Source: Zeugodacus cucurbitae (taxonomy: Eukaryota > Arthropoda > Insecta > Diptera > Tephritidae). From it: DNA of 64,000 nt. Shown here one piece after another: positions 37,601 to 51,375 of the stretch. Position 1 is the stretch's first letter; every line of letters starts with the position of its first letter. The DNA is taken from contig NC_071668.1 in assembly GCF_028554725.1 (NCBI RefSeq), forward strand, positions 12,835,501 through 12,899,500, read 5' to 3'. The notes under the pieces were generated by a model that searched no databases, was not told where the DNA came from, and saw nothing but the letters and a program-made list of their open reading frames with translations. The translations under genes were made by a program, and so were the position numbers.

Positions 37601-38467
37601 TAGCATTCTTAGACTATACATCTCACTGTTGTCCACAGTTGCTTACTCAGATCTGTATATAATTTGAATTTGACTCTATTTTTGAAGATTGATTTAGATA
37701 TCCAATACTGTGGAAATTTCTGTGAACTCATGAACTTTAAAATTGATGGTATCAAGGTCCGAGTAGTCATGCAGTTTTTAGGATTTAGTTTTAAGGTGAA
37801 TAGGGATACCACTGATTTATATATTTCGATTCTAACATTAAAAATTATTGATCGCTAGGAACCAAAATTTAAAATTTAAGTATTTCTGTAAGAATTTCTA
37901 AATTAATATCAATATATTGTTTTAATAGGTATTTTATTGTCTTTTTTTTATATAGCTAATGTGGAATCAAGATTCTTCAATTCTTTTAATAATATGTCTA
38001 AAATTTATGTATTTTTTAAAATCTCACCGAAAATCGTCTATATTTTCTACTTCTGGAAAAAACTTGCAGTAAATTGGTATAATATCCAGCAAATATCGGA
38101 ATTTTGTTACTAATTTTTCATTTGTAAGGTTCTTTACTGGATATAATATGCTTTGATTACTTCCAGCAGGACTTAATTTTTCCCAGATGTTATTCTACGC
38201 CTCCAGTTTTCACTTCACATCAGTAAGTAGACACATAAAATATCCTGATGCTTTTAGGAAACTATAAATTCAGTTTACTAGACACTATTTATTTGTATTA
38301 TATTAAGTGAAGTTGTGAAATACATACTATTCACTTTTAAATGGATGCAGGAAGCATCAGCAGACGACAAAACAGATGATAGTGTTTACAAGCATATGTG
38401 AAGCGATAGAGTTTTATATACTTATGTACAGATATACATATTTATGCATATATTTACACTCTAGCTT

Positions 38468-38510
<43 letters not shown>

Positions 38511-39767
38511 GTATATATATGTACTAGTAAATTTCTAGTACATTTTTCACATTACATTAACTAAAAGCACAGCAATTTATGAATAAGCCTAAGAATTGTG
38601 CACCCACACATAGATATGTATTTATATACTTATATATATATATATACATATATGGATAAGTCTAATAAACAGATATATGTGAACTTTAACACGCGTATGC
38701 AAATAAGTTCATTGATTTAATTTTTCAGTGTACAACTCTTTCCATTAACTCCACAGAAATACACACGGATACACTTATATATAAATGCATTTTACACTTT
38801 TTAACTGTTTATATACTAACAAGTCATTTACTAAAACAAATTGTTAGTAGTTGTTGTTCGCAATTTTACGCTTGATTTTTCAAATATTCACACACATACA
38901 TGCATACAAATATTGCTAATTATTTGCAACATTCTTCCGAATATATATGTTAAGCAACATTTTTAGTTATTTTTCGCTTTTGTTGTTGTTGTTTTTGTTT
39001 TTTGTCATTTCATTCTACACTATTGTCTCACAAATTTCGTCTGGCATTTCACGGGATCTTGGGCCGCACATTGCTCGCGGATGACTGACTAAAAGTGTTG
39101 CAAGTGTGCTATTGCTGCTAGCCACATTCATGCTGCTGCCAAGCAACGTTTACGCTGTCAATGCGTTCCTGTCACATTCGTGTTGTTGTGTTCATACAAC
39201 AACAGCAAGAACAAGAGTCACAGCACATAACTATGCTAACAAATATATTTATATATTATATATATATGTATTTATCATGTACTAGGTACTAAATACCTTT
39301 GCATGTCGATTTGTATGGCACCGATGATTGTTTGTTGCACCGTTAAAGATTTCAAATGTCATCTTTTGCTCTTGAGAGTCCAGCTAAACTGCACTTAATT
39401 TTTTTTTTCCACTGGTAAATATTCATACTTAAGCTCCAAGTACCAGCTGTCTAACTGTTGAACTGTTTATTTGACCAACTAACTATTTAGGCGACTGTCT
39501 ATCATTGCCACTGTCTAGTTATGAAATCGTCAGATATACTTTACTACCGACTGCTCATGCAATAGATGCGATTTTTCTACAATTTATGTGTATATATATG
39601 TATATATATATATCTACTATATACAAATATCTCTTATTTACAACACCAACAAGTAACATTTTATGCACCGAAAAGGGGTGGTAAAGGGGTGCGCAACATC
39701 AACTATGTTGCTAAACATACAGATTCACATACTTATATACCTATATATGAGAGTAAATGCCGGCCGG
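34635..39767. other. AT-rich intergenic sequence, no gene seen
   Basis: About 5 kb without a supported gene. It contains TA microsatellite tracts (for example 38477-38502 and near 39600) and many AT-rich short frames with no protein-like composition. Confidence 0.5.
38477..38502. repeat. (TA)n microsatellite
   Basis: A 26-bp TA run in a wider tract of TATATA/CATATA repeats that creates a spurious Tyr/Ile-rich frame. Confidence 0.9.
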
Positions 39768-39770
39768 TTA

Positions 39771-39933
39771 GACCGTTTTCACACGGGCAATTTTTGTTGC
39801 GGCAATTCTTAGTTTTATAGGAGAGGGGGCGACGAAGAGAGGAGAATTTCTCTCTCTCTCGCTTCCCTTGGTCGCCCCCTCTCCTATAAAACTAAGAATT
39901 GCCGCGACAAAAATTGCCCGTGTGAAAACGGTC
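39771..39933. mobile_element. 163-bp hairpin MITE with TTA target duplication (Harbinger-like)
   Basis: Two 63-bp arms (39771-39833 and 39871-39933) are inverted copies differing at one base; both termini read GACCGTTTTCACACGG. TTA flanks each side (39768-39770 and 39934-39936). A 37-bp purine/pyrimidine-rich spacer separates the arms. There is no coding capacity. A 3-bp TTA/TWA duplication with long inverted repeats is typical of PIF/Harbinger MITEs; that assignment is inference. The transcript of either strand would fold into a long near-perfect hairpin. Confidence 0.9.
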
Positions 39934-40730
39934 TTAGCTGCCTGTTCAACTGTTATATACATAAACGCTTATATATATATATGTATGTCTGCGCATCATA
40001 AATAAACGTAGATATATGTATGTATGTGCAAAAGCATGTTGCTGTCATGTCTGGCTGGTTATGTGCCTCTTTTTTTGTTGTTTGTTTGTTTGTGTGTCTG
40101 CTGCTGCCGCTGCTGCTGGTGCTGACTGTTGACTGCTTTGAGTTCGTTGGCTGTACCTATTTTTCGTTTGGCCAGGACCTACCTCAACAAAATCGCATTT
40201 CCACAAGTACACACACACACAGAGAAATGCTGCGACGTATGCTTTGCGCAAATACTACACATTTTTTTGTTTGTTACTTGCTTCCTTCCTTTCTTTGTGT
40301 CGCTGCTTCGTGCGCTGCCACTAATGCTGCTGCTAGCTGCTGACTTCGTGTCAGCAGCGACTGCGCTGCGCTCTGTTCTGCTGCTCAGCTCAGTCAAAGT
40401 TTGTATTATGTTGTTGTTGTTCTATGCTTTTGCAGCACGCTCTTCTTATTGCTACTACATTTTCACGTTTGTTTTATTGTTGCTGCCGACATATTTGCAG
40501 TCTTACTACTTGTTTCGCGTGTTCTCATTGTGTTGTTGCCTTTATGTTTTTGTATTGTACTTTGTCATATTTAGTTGTTGGTGCTCCTCACTGTAGCGCT
40601 TTGCAATTCCGCTGTTTTTGTGCAAAACTTTAATCCGGTATGTTTTTGCTTTTGTTGTTATATTTGTATTCATGTTTATTCCGTTGCCATCAACAGCTTT
40701 GTATCCTTAACTTGTTTCTTCGCTCACTCT

Positions 40731-40759
40731 TTCTCTCTCTCTCTCTCTGTCTCTCTCTC
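40731..40759. repeat. (TC)n microsatellite
   Basis: A TC dinucleotide tract with one interruption. Similar short TC runs occur near 10225 and 43643. Confidence 0.9.
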
Positions 40760-40956
40760 GCTGTTTACTCCTTTTCAGCGTAATCTTATTTGCTCTCTAG
40801 TTTCTGCAGTTTCTGCAAAATATTTCTGTTTTGAGATGTTTCTCCTGCAGCATAGAGAAAAACCGGATATTTTGTTCTTAACTACAGTGTTGTGCAACTA
40901 TATAAGTGCAGTTGAGTCGAATTATTATTTATATAATAAATATATATTGATAAATA

Positions 40957-41105
40957 CAGTTGAACTTCCATAACTCGATGTGCTCTAACTCCATAATTCG
41001 AACTATTGAATTGACAATAGAAGTCAAAACTTCTGTAACTCGGAAGTCTCTCTAACTCGAAGTTTTTTGTGGATTATGGTGATTTGAGTTAGAGAAGTTC
41101 CACTG
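40957..41105. mobile_element. 149-bp pogo/Tigger-like MITE
   Basis: Ends are CAGTTGAACTTCCATAACTC on the left and, as reverse complement, CAGTGGAACTTCTCTAACTC on the right. Both are flanked by TA (40955-40956 and 41106-41107). The interior contains further ACTCGAA-like segments. CAGTxGAAC termini with a TA duplication are characteristic of pogo/Tigger-type Tc1/mariner elements. There is no coding capacity. Confidence 0.8.
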
Positions 41106-41107
41106 TA

Positions 41108-44100
41108 TTATTAAATTTTTAAATTTATTATATTTTATGTAAATTCGAATAGTTTTAAGAGTATGTTTATATACTAATCTATATTAGTTTACTGTTCAAC
41201 GCCTAAAAATATGCTAATTTTTGTACTTTTAGTTTTGTAGAACAGCTTATATGCGGTACATTCGTCAAATAGTGGAGGAACATGTCTTTTTACTTCATGT
41301 TAAAACTCATTCAGGTCGCAAAAACTCTTTAAAACGCTCAGTTAGAGCCCTTGTACATAAGCTGGAGCAGAACTAGTACCTAAAATTGTCATTCAAAGAG
41401 CTTTTTACACATTATTGATGGCACAAACAAAATTACAAAATATTTAAGAACATAATGAACTTGTTTTTCAACTTGGTAAAAAAAAAAAAAATATCATGAG
41501 ATTTGTATACTTCAATTTAGTAAAATATTTTCAAAGGAAATATTGCCCAAAATAGTATATTTAGTATATATTTCTATAAAAAAATATTTTTTATAAATTT
41601 TTCTTGCTTAGGTTCTTCTTGCAAACAACGAATCTTTAACAAAAAGTTAAAAAAAATATTATAAAAAATCTTAAAGTAATAAATATAATTATATTACCTC
41701 CCCGATTCACCAAAATAAACTGCAAAACACTGTAACCACTTAAGTGCTTCATTATTTGCTTCTTCTGTAGTGAGCTAAGAAATTTACATACACACACTCA
41801 TAAACAAATTGCATACATACAAATAATGTTTCTCTTATACAAATAAGCTGCCGAAGTGCCTACTTGTGGTCGCATCATTTACCAGCGCTAAGTTGCAATT
41901 AAATGCGGATTTTCTATGGAAATTTGTAAATAGAAGTGAATGTAAGATTACTAACTTATAAACTGCTTATTAGTTGTTATTTTTATACGGACTAATATAA
42001 ACAGTTAAGCTGAAAATAAGGTAGTTCGTGATGGCTGATGGAACCTATTAGCATTTATTAGACTATTTTTCAATGCAAAAATATGCTGAGCTTGTTGAGC
42101 TCAAATCTCGAAAATATTGAGATTGTGAGTAAGTGCAACAGCGTGGAAGTGTGCATTAGAGCATGAAATATTCAATAAATATACTCAGCAACATATAAAC
42201 TAACAAAGATATATATGAGGTTGTTGATATCCTTACTCAGTTATGATGTTAATAATTACAAACACATTAAAGCCTACTCTAAGTCGTAATTTTTTAAATT
42301 TTTTTTGCATAAAATAACCTTATGAACATACTTGAGTGAAAAAGACAAAAAATATTGCACTATTATCTATGTAAATATATGCGCTAATCAGTCTTTGACC
42401 GCTTATAGTTTGCGTTAATTAGTTTTCCATGAGCAATTATGACATATAAGTATGTGGTTGGTCTAAGAGATAAATACCAGAACTGAAAATATACGTGTGT
42501 ACGTATAGAACCTTTGTGCTGACCACTGATGAGTGCGTTTTCATGCTCTATTTGGTAAATTAAATAAAATAACTAATAGAAGTATGATCAAAGGACATCA
42601 GCAGTACAGTGGCGAGGTACCAAATTACTCTACTAAACATATCGATATGATTATATGTATATTATGAATGTACGTCATGAACTATATTTGACTAACTATA
42701 CTTGATAAAGATTAACTATATTTGATAAAAATTATAGAAAGTAAATTTATAACTACATTGAGGCATATACTATTTATAATGTTGTCAATATCAAAGAATT
42801 TATACTATAAATAACCACAACTAACTTCAATATTAAATATACTACTGCTGAAGGTTTGATAATCGTTATTTTTTATATGCTACTAACTAAATGTTTAAAA
42901 CCAAAAATTCGTATTTTTATTATACAACTATAATCATAAATAAGTAAACAATATTTAATTGGTTATATCACTATACTAATACTATATACATATATATGAA
43001 CCACATAAAAAAATATTAATCACATGAACCCACAGAAGTCATTGCATAAGCATTGGGAATACCCCACAAAACTGCACAACAGCAAAAACAAACAAATAAA
43101 CATAATTATAACAAGCAAAGGAGCCACTCTTATTAATGACCTTCCCCGCCATTAAGGATATAAGTGCACCTACATTGCAAAATTGATGCAATATTTAAGC
43201 TTAAGCACATGTATACACGCATACAAACTCATATATACTCATAAACAAGCAACAACAAAAATTAAATCCATACCTGACAGGTACTACCCCAACTGAGAGC
43301 CGCATAAGGTGGCACCATGGCGTATACGTAACAACACTTGTCATTGTTTGGTAGCGAAAACAAGCTGACAAGTTATAAAGTCGATTGTATAGCTCTGGTA
43401 GGTACCACTATTGACAACAACAATAAAAACAACAACTCAAGAACAATAACAAAATTGCAGTTATAGTTGAAGTTTGCAGCGTGCTCAGAGCGTAACTCGA
43501 GAGCGGCACAGCGCACATTTGTAGTATAACCAATTTGATACTAAACTTCTCGAGGGAGTTAGTAGCACACAATCATAATAAAGTCTTATTAATGCTACCA
43601 AAGCTGTCATACAAATATTGGTGCAATCTACTCACAGCAGCTCTCTCTCTCTCTAATATATTTGCGCGCTCTCAAATAATTTCTCACCAACATCACGGCG
43701 CATACTTTGTAGCATATTTCTAGGCAGTTAATAATTGTTATTGTTGTTGCATTGTTGTTATTATTGCATCATGATTGCTGCGCTCAATGCCATTGCCATG
43801 GCACAGCACTTGTGTCTCCCTGAACTCCATTTTGGGAGTCAATGTTACTCGCCGGCTGTGGCACAACAACAGCAATAACAAACACATAACTCCGCCGGGG
43901 AGCACCGAATGGAGTTCGTGCAGCGCCGCTTTTATGCTAACTGCCTTCAGCTGTGTCGCTGCAGTTGTTGCTGTCGCTGCCGTCGTCGCTTTGATTGTTT
44001 GTTGTGTTCGTGCACATTCGCACATTCAAGCATTTTACTATTTATTCCATCAATCGTTTGCCGGCTACATTCGTTACGACGCTGCTTTGCAGAGTTGATT

Positions 44101-44790
44101 AACCTTTGGCCGTTATGTTTTGCCTTGCCGTTCGTGACTTTGTATTCGCGCTGCTCCAACCGTCGCGTCCATCGTGACAACCGTTGCTCCGTTGCTCCGA
44201 TTTAAAGTTGTGGTTTCGTGGGATAGGACGATTTCGGTTTGTATGCTGTTGGTCGGCTCGCCGTTTCGTTGGTTGTTCGCTTGCTTGCTGTTTTGAGTGA
44301 TTGTTTGATTATGTTTGTCATTGTTGTTATTGTTGTTGTTCTTCGTGTTCTTTATCGTTGTTCTTCCTATTGAAGCTTCAGTCGTTTTACTCATGTTGTC
44401 GCTGCTTGTGAATTTCTTGTTTGCCAAAGTTGTTTGTATGTTTGTTGTTGTTTTGCTGTTGCGCTTTCTCTCTACCCGCTGCCACTATCTGACGCTTCTA
44501 GTCTTCAGTTGTTGCTCACATTGTTCTCATATGCGTTACTATTCTTTTATAAGTTTGTAGCTGTTTGAATATTGTTTTCGTCTACATTTCTTTGCCATAC
44601 AACTTAAGACTTCTTACAATTTTGCTCATTCTTTTTCGTAGAGTAAAACATACCTATGCATATATACAAATGAGTGCGTAAAAATAACTATTTGCTACAT
44701 TGTATTCATCCTTTATTATAATGTTGTTGTTGTAGATCGTCTTGAATTCTATGTTCCTTGCTCCCTATTGAAGTTAAGGAAATAATATTA
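41108..44790. other. Intergenic sequence, no gene seen
   Basis: The AT-rich part (41.1-43.4 kb) carries nothing recognisable. At 43.7-44.5 kb GTT/GCT-rich simple sequence creates frames on both strands full of Leu, Val, Gln and Asn, which I treat as artefacts. Confidence 0.5.
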
Positions 44791-45141
44791 CTATTTATAT
44801 AATATTATGGAGTTTAGGGTAATCGTATATGACTTACACGGTATTTTGCCATACCCACAGTACTCTAAAACATTCCGATAAGATATCCCTACTAGAATTT
44901 GGATTTTCGGATTCGAGGTTTTACTTCTTTCTGTAGAGAGAAAATTTTCTGCTTTTTGAAACTGCTCCTTTATAGTACGGGAACCCCATATGAGGAAGGA
45001 TTCTGCTACTATAGGCCTAACGGTGGTTACCGAACAAGCTAGTTTGCCTAGTAGCCCTTTTCTGGATATGCCTCTGTGTTCCAGTACCCAAATTATGGGA
45101 TCTGGTTGAGAGCTGATATTCGTTTCAATCTTCCCACACAT
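44791..45141 (-). pseudogene. LINE RNase H remnant
   Basis: The minus-strand frame reads PIIWVLEHRGISRKGLL...KLAC, a decayed form of the WVPGHxGIxGNExADxLA signature of RNase H domains in Jockey/I-type non-LTR polyproteins. It is followed by the expected KEQFQKAE-like linker. Key residues are lost (P to L, the conserved N-E-x-A-D block altered), so it is inactive. Homology may extend upstream in other frames to about 45.3 kb. Confidence 0.5.
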
Positions 45142-45299
45142 TCTTGGATCGGAATGTATCTAATTTTACAAAACGAGGATCTCTTGAGAGCAGCGTGGTC
45201 AACTCAACATAAATATTTTGGCTTTGAAAGTTGCTCGGGAGCCCGTCCATTGACAAGGAGTGGTGAGAGATTAAACAATTCTTTATGATCCGTGTCATC

Positions 45300-47300
45300 T
45301 AGTCTGGAGAAAAGAGTGAGAGGATGGTTTTAGTTTAATGAAATGGATGTCAAACTAACTTATCGAACATCTGTAAGGCTTCAAAGCTGTTCAAAAACTC
45401 ACTTCGAAAGCTTACGGAAAGCCAAACCTTGATATATTTCTATTAAGCACCTTCTCAGATATACAATATGATAGTTCTTCTTCCGTCAAGTCCTTACGAA
45501 ACTGTTGTTTAAATAAATTATACCGTCTTGCGTCTACTAGAGCACATTCTCCTAATTCTTATCTATTGTACTGTGTAATCATATATTTCAAAGAAATATT
45601 AAAGGTTAAAGAAAAACAGCGATAAACCGCCTAAAAGTATGCCATACAACCACAAACTAGTAGTCAGTTACTTATCGAATAGTAATAGTAATTAAAATTA
45701 CAAACGGAAATAAAGGCCAAGAGCCTCAGCAGCGTTATGTAATCAATATCTTATTTTTAGAGAACAAATATAGCTTCTTATACAAAAACAATACTCAGTT
45801 TGCATTAACTACATTATTTACGTATTTAACTTACTAATGTATATATGTATAAGTAAATGTAAGCAATGCCTTATGTACCCATGCCTAATGGCGGTTTGGT
45901 AATTGTAATTGAAATTCGGTGATGAACCGAGCAAATTTCATAGCTAAACAGTGATTGGCGGTGCACCCACTTTTCTGTACACCAACCTCCTCAAATCGCC
46001 GCCGTACTACTACGCGCTCTTAATACTTATAGCTGAGCATTTGCAAGTCACACATACAGTTAGTTGCATCTGTGTATATGTGGAGGTGTGTACTTATGTA
46101 AGTCAGTCAAGTGTTGTTGTTACCTTACTTCACTTAGAGCTCAGCGCTCTCAACTCTAACCAAAATAAACGAAAAAACGTTACTGTTGTTTTTACGGCTT
46201 ATAATGTTGTTGTTATTGTTGCTGTTGTTGGCATTGCAACTTGACGTTGTTGCCGCTTTTGTTACCGTTGCCGTTGCAGTGTAACTCAATTTTAGTACGT
46301 CGAGTAGTAAGGCAGCGAGCGGGCGAGTGGTTGAGTGATGGAAAAGCGCTAAGAGCTTTGTGTGGGGAAGGTCTCTGCTTTATGCTTGTGCTTGTGGGTG
46401 TGTGTGTTTGTGGCAGCGTGCTGAGTAGGTGTTGCTGTAGCATTTCCAAATTCGCATGCGGTTGGTTCGCGCAGCATTGGTGTGGGTCATGGTCTGCATG
46501 CGGAAAAATGTCAGCTGAATGTTATACGTTGGTTGAAGGTAGTAGAGTAGTAGAGGCATCTATTTATATAGAAGTATACAGAAGTTAAAATATGTAAGCT
46601 GGCATATGTATGCGTTTATTTTGGCCTATGCACGAGTGGCGTACGCTCACACATATGTTTCTATGCGCCTGTGTGTGCGCTTGCAGCAACTCGTAAACGT
46701 TGTGAATTTTAATAGTTTTTCGGTAGAGTGTGCTTTTTGTGTTGTTTGTTTTATTGTAGAAAAATAGTATTTCTTTGTTTTAAGACTTTTTCAGTTTGGT
46801 AGCATTTTTATTGATTTTAAATACGATTTTATGCTTGCCTTTATAGATACATACATATATATGTATACATCATATATACAAATATCAGCGTTGTGGAATG
46901 AGCAACTCTGCATTTCTTTCTCTCTTTGTCACTCCCCCTTTTTTGCCAGCGCAAGCATATTTGCGGTTTACTATTTTATATTCGTTTTTAGCTGGTTAGT
47001 TATCAGTTTGTCAAAATCTTACAGCAATGCCAATTAAAATTTCATCGATAAAAAAACCATTGACAGCAGTAAATATCAAATGAAGAAGTAGCCAGCATAT
47101 GATATTGTGGTAGTTTTTGTTGTTTGTGTGTGTTTTTGTATCATATTGTGGCTGTTTCTTCATAATATTTTCGTTTTTAGGTTGCTTAACGGGCCATCAC
47201 TTCGTTTTTCACTAATTTCTTTTGACATCACGTGACGTTAAATATATATGGCAATACATACATATGTACACTTATAAGAGTCATATGTTTCTTTATTTGT
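45300..47300. other. Intergenic sequence, no gene seen
   Basis: AT-rich with GTT/GTG-rich simple sequence near 46.1-46.5 kb that yields spurious frames on both strands. No supported gene or element. Confidence 0.45.
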
Positions 47301-47309
47301 AGTTTAGGT

Positions 47310-47960
47310 GACTCTTATTCATAGAGTTCAATGCCTCTTGTCCAATTGTCCAACATCCGCACCCATACTGAGGTCCTGTCAACAGCGAGGAGACATGGAA
47401 CGCAGAAGAAGGAGGATCCCCTCAGACGGAACAATAAATATCAGGAGAACCTCCGCCTACTGCGTCCAAGGACTGAGAATGCCAGTTGGCAACATGAGCT
47501 CCATATGATCATCAGATATGGGGAACAATTAGTATATCTCTATCTCCATCAGCCAGGATTTCCAGCTAAGCTAAGGCCATAGACCTCCCACTGCGACCTT
47601 GGATTCAGGTCTGGGTCCCGAAATCTTCTCAGCGACCTCAAGAGACTGGCTTCGAAACCTACCAGGGCATGCTTGCCCAGTTGACGACTGAGGTCCTAGA
47701 TAATAAGGAGACCACGTGGGCATAGAAGTCGGTACTATTAGTTAGACATAGGGACAGATCATCATCGGTATTTAGTCTCGGCGCTTATTTCGGGGGGATC
47801 AGATTGAAGAATACTAATGCGAATACGGAACACGAAGATAAAGATCTTTCGTGTTAATCTCCAATAGACATCTTTCGCTTAACTAGCTTTGCCTGGAAAA
47901 AGACGGATCTGAGTCTATATCCAATGACCTTATCTCTGTTTAAGGATGAGGATACATTTA
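47310..47960 (+). other. Unidentified block of more balanced composition
   Basis: This 650-bp block is visibly richer in G+C than its flanks. Two overlapping plus-strand frames (47308-47508 and 47331-47582) are of protein-like composition. The second ends with YLYLHQPGFPAKLRP and has a stop at 47580-47582. No domain is recognised. It may be a fragment of an unknown mobile element or decayed gene. Confidence 0.35.
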
Positions 47961-50900
47961 AAATTTAAGCCAATCGCAAGTATTTTATTTTCTACCCCAC
48001 TATTAATAAAACCAGCCTGATAACCCACCTACTCACAATTTATTTACAAATCTCTCGACGTAAATAACTTCTTTATCGCACACATAATATGCGTTAATTA
48101 AAATTAAAGCACAAAAAAACCGACATTGCAACAAAAGGGCATAACAAAGAAAATAATTACAACAAAACAAGTGAAAAAGTCAAAAGTGAGTGGGTAGCGG
48201 TGGCATTGCAGTAGGAAGCAGTTCAAGGCGGCAACACGGATGTACACACATGTCTCAACGGATTCGGCAAGGAGCTACCGAGCAGGGTAAGTGATGGAGC
48301 GCATAGAGATGTGCAAGTTGTGTGGCATGCCACTAACGAAAGACGACGCGATATGAATAAAGATATAGTTTTGTTGTTAAAATATATATAAGAAATGTGA
48401 ATTAAAAAACGCACTTTGTGGATATACAAGAGTGTGCGTGTGGTATGGTATATATAAGCTGCAATTCTTTATTCCTATTATTAAGAAGATCAAATTGAGA
48501 CTGAGGGGAGGTCAATCAAAGTCGTGGAAAAGGTGCATGGTGTAAGACAGTGCACAGTCGTGAGCGGAAATGTGGAAATGTAAAGGCATTTATGGGTATA
48601 TATTTTTATAATTGTATAGGCATGTAAAAACTACAGTTGTGTTGCTGTAAATATGCACTTCAAAGTAATTTTTGAGTGGCTGGAAGAAATATTAAGGCTG
48701 TTTAATTATGAATGAGCTTTCTTATAATGGCTCTTTCTAATTTAATATAATTTTTAATTTTTTCAAATTTTTTTATTTATTTATATATGAGTGCCTTTTG
48801 TAATGTAATCCTTAGAAATTCTTATGTCGAAACCGATCATCTCGACCTTTCAACTGCTTTGAGCACAAAATCGAGTATATCCCGAATTGATTATATCTTA
48901 CTTAGGACACCGTAATCTCGCTAAATTCGAAGACCAACTTGTTGTTGTAGTGTTGATATTTTTATTATATTTTTTTTTTATTATTTCCCCGTTTAAAAAA
49001 AAAAAAAAAACAAAAAAAAGTATTAAATGTTTTTTAAATATGCATAAAAAAATTTGAAATTTCTATTAGAAAAAAAAATATTATATATACCAAAGTGATC
49101 AAAAAAAAAATAAAATTATTTCAATAAACTTTTTTTTTTAATATGAGTTAAAAAAATTTCAATTTCTATGAAATATGAATTATTTTATACATCGGCTCGA
49201 AAATTCTATTTAATTTATTTTATTCAAAACGGATCAAGATAGTTTTGTCACTAAATACAATTTAGGGTTTTTTTCGAGATCATTTGCATTTAAAGATCCT
49301 GAGAAGCGAAAATTATAAAAAAGGTCATTATAGAAATCTTCCATATACATTTCTTTATAATTAACTAAACTGGTACTCCACTAAAATTGTTTTCTACTTC
49401 TTAAAATATGTATGTAAATCTCACTATACACATAATTATTTTAAGCACACTGCTAATAAACTGCACGCAACTGTATTTATACATATATATATATATATAT
49501 ATATATGGACCAACACATAAAGGTACGCTTATTTTTATTGAAAAATAATGCCATAAGTTGTCGAGCAAAGCCAACAGCAGATCAGCACATATTGCGGAGG
49601 TAGCAGCTAAAACTGTATGTACATACATACATACCAATATGCAAGCAGGCTTGAATACATACAGACGTACACTTATTTATGTGACTTTGCTTATTTCGTG
49701 TTATGTATGTTTGTGTTGAATGTCGAAGAACATTGAACGCCCTTGCCCACCATAACGCGGCGCGCCACTTGCATTTCACTGCTGGATGGAGCAAGCCGTA
49801 AAGTATCTGCAAGAGCACACAACAAGCACCATAGCGAACGAACGAGTTGTCAAGGGGTAAAAAGGGGGTCAAAACGGATATTTGCAGAGCACAGCTGCGC
49901 GTATTTCAGATGCGATGCAAAGTGCCACGGCGCGCTACACCCCGCGCCACACAACGAAATGTACCACAGTGTGCTTAAATACATTCATGTGTGGCTATGT
50001 GTGTGTGCTTGGAAGCTTATGTAGTACATACGAGCGCAAATATGTGCGCGCCAACCATGGCTGTTGGGTTGGATTGTATGCGCGACGGTAGACAAGATGC
50101 AATTTCAAAGGTCAATGACATAAACGTGCAGCATCGTTGGCTGTCAACAGCAGCAGCGCAGCCAACAGCAGTCAGCAGCATCAGCGGCGCAGCGCTGAGT
50201 GCAAGCACGACAACAACACGAAATGCGAAAAGCAACGGTGAGTGTTGAGAGTAGCCAACCAAAGTTGTAGCAGCGCATTGATTGGCATTGAAAGAGCGCC
50301 GAAGCAGAGCTTGCAGAAATATGAGCGACAGCATCTCTCCGTGGCAGTTTGAGGTATGGTATTGTATTGCTTTGTATTGGTAGCTTTTAGCGGTGTTAAA
50401 CTTGCAGATGCATGTATTTATAAGAGACTTTGGCGCATACTTTCGCAGCAAACTGGTACAGGTATGTTCATATACACGTTGTATAAGTGTGCGTGTTTGA
50501 TATTATGGGCACTTCCCCGCCATACAATGGCACCGAAAAGCACTCATTTGCAAACACATACTCACATATATACTACTATAGCTATGCATTTGCACTACTA
50601 CATGCTCACATTTAGATATTTAAATACAAATTTACATACATACATACACACACATACATACATACAACTATTTATATAAGTACAAACTTGCAATCACCTT
50701 TGTTTATTATCGCTGACGTTTGTTGGTTCTCTATACTTTTGTGTTGTTATTTTTACTTAACTCATGCATACACACACATATCTATACAGCCTCATATATA
50801 TACATATATATCTATGTACCTTTTGTTATCGCAGCCTTTGACTCTAGGGTGCATAGTTATGTCTTGCGGCCCGCCGTCACCCGACTGCATCGGCATGCAT

Positions 50901-51375
50901 TTTGCCAGCTAAGTAGCTTCGATTGCATACTAATAGTGCTTGCTGCATGGATTTGCGGTGCGTTGCAAATGTGGAGCTAATGATAGTTGTATAGTGGAAT
51001 GACTATTCCTCCAACACATGCTTTGCTCAGCTGCGCTTAATTTGTAGCTCCACCACTACCAAGTTTCAGTGCAGCTTCAAGAGACAATAATCCCTATAGT
51101 GTGTGGGGTATATGTTTTGTTGTTGTTGCTTATAACAGCTATGCTCCCTAGTAATTACGTAAACGTCTTTGAGCGTTTTCATTATCCACAATATGGTAGC
51201 TAATATCTGGTCATAATTTTTTTGCAGCCAAGGGCAAATTGGAAAATATGGTGCTGATGAAAGTCAGCAAGATAAAGATTAGAAAGGAGACGTAAGGTTG
51301 TAGCGTGACACAAATAGATCGGAAGGTTAGTATTTACATTGATACATCAATCCTTACTTAATTAGTCTCTTTTCT
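47961..51375. other. Intergenic sequence, no gene seen
   Basis: AT-rich with homopolymer tracts (48.95-49.15 kb), a TA microsatellite at 49483-49506, CATA repeats near 50.6 kb, and CAG/CAA-like simple sequence near 50.1-50.3 kb that creates overlapping frames. No gene is supported. Confidence 0.45.
49483..49506. repeat. (TA)n microsatellite
   Basis: An uninterrupted TA run of about 24 bp. Confidence 0.9.

Noticed and set aside
40020..40973. Several hydrophobic plus-strand frames up to 155 codons
   Set aside because: T-rich and TC-repeat sequence yields apparent membrane proteins; no conserved motifs or splice structure.
43738..44560. Frames on both strands rich in Leu/Val or Gln/Asn
   Set aside because: Mirror-image products of GTTGTT/AACAAC repeats.
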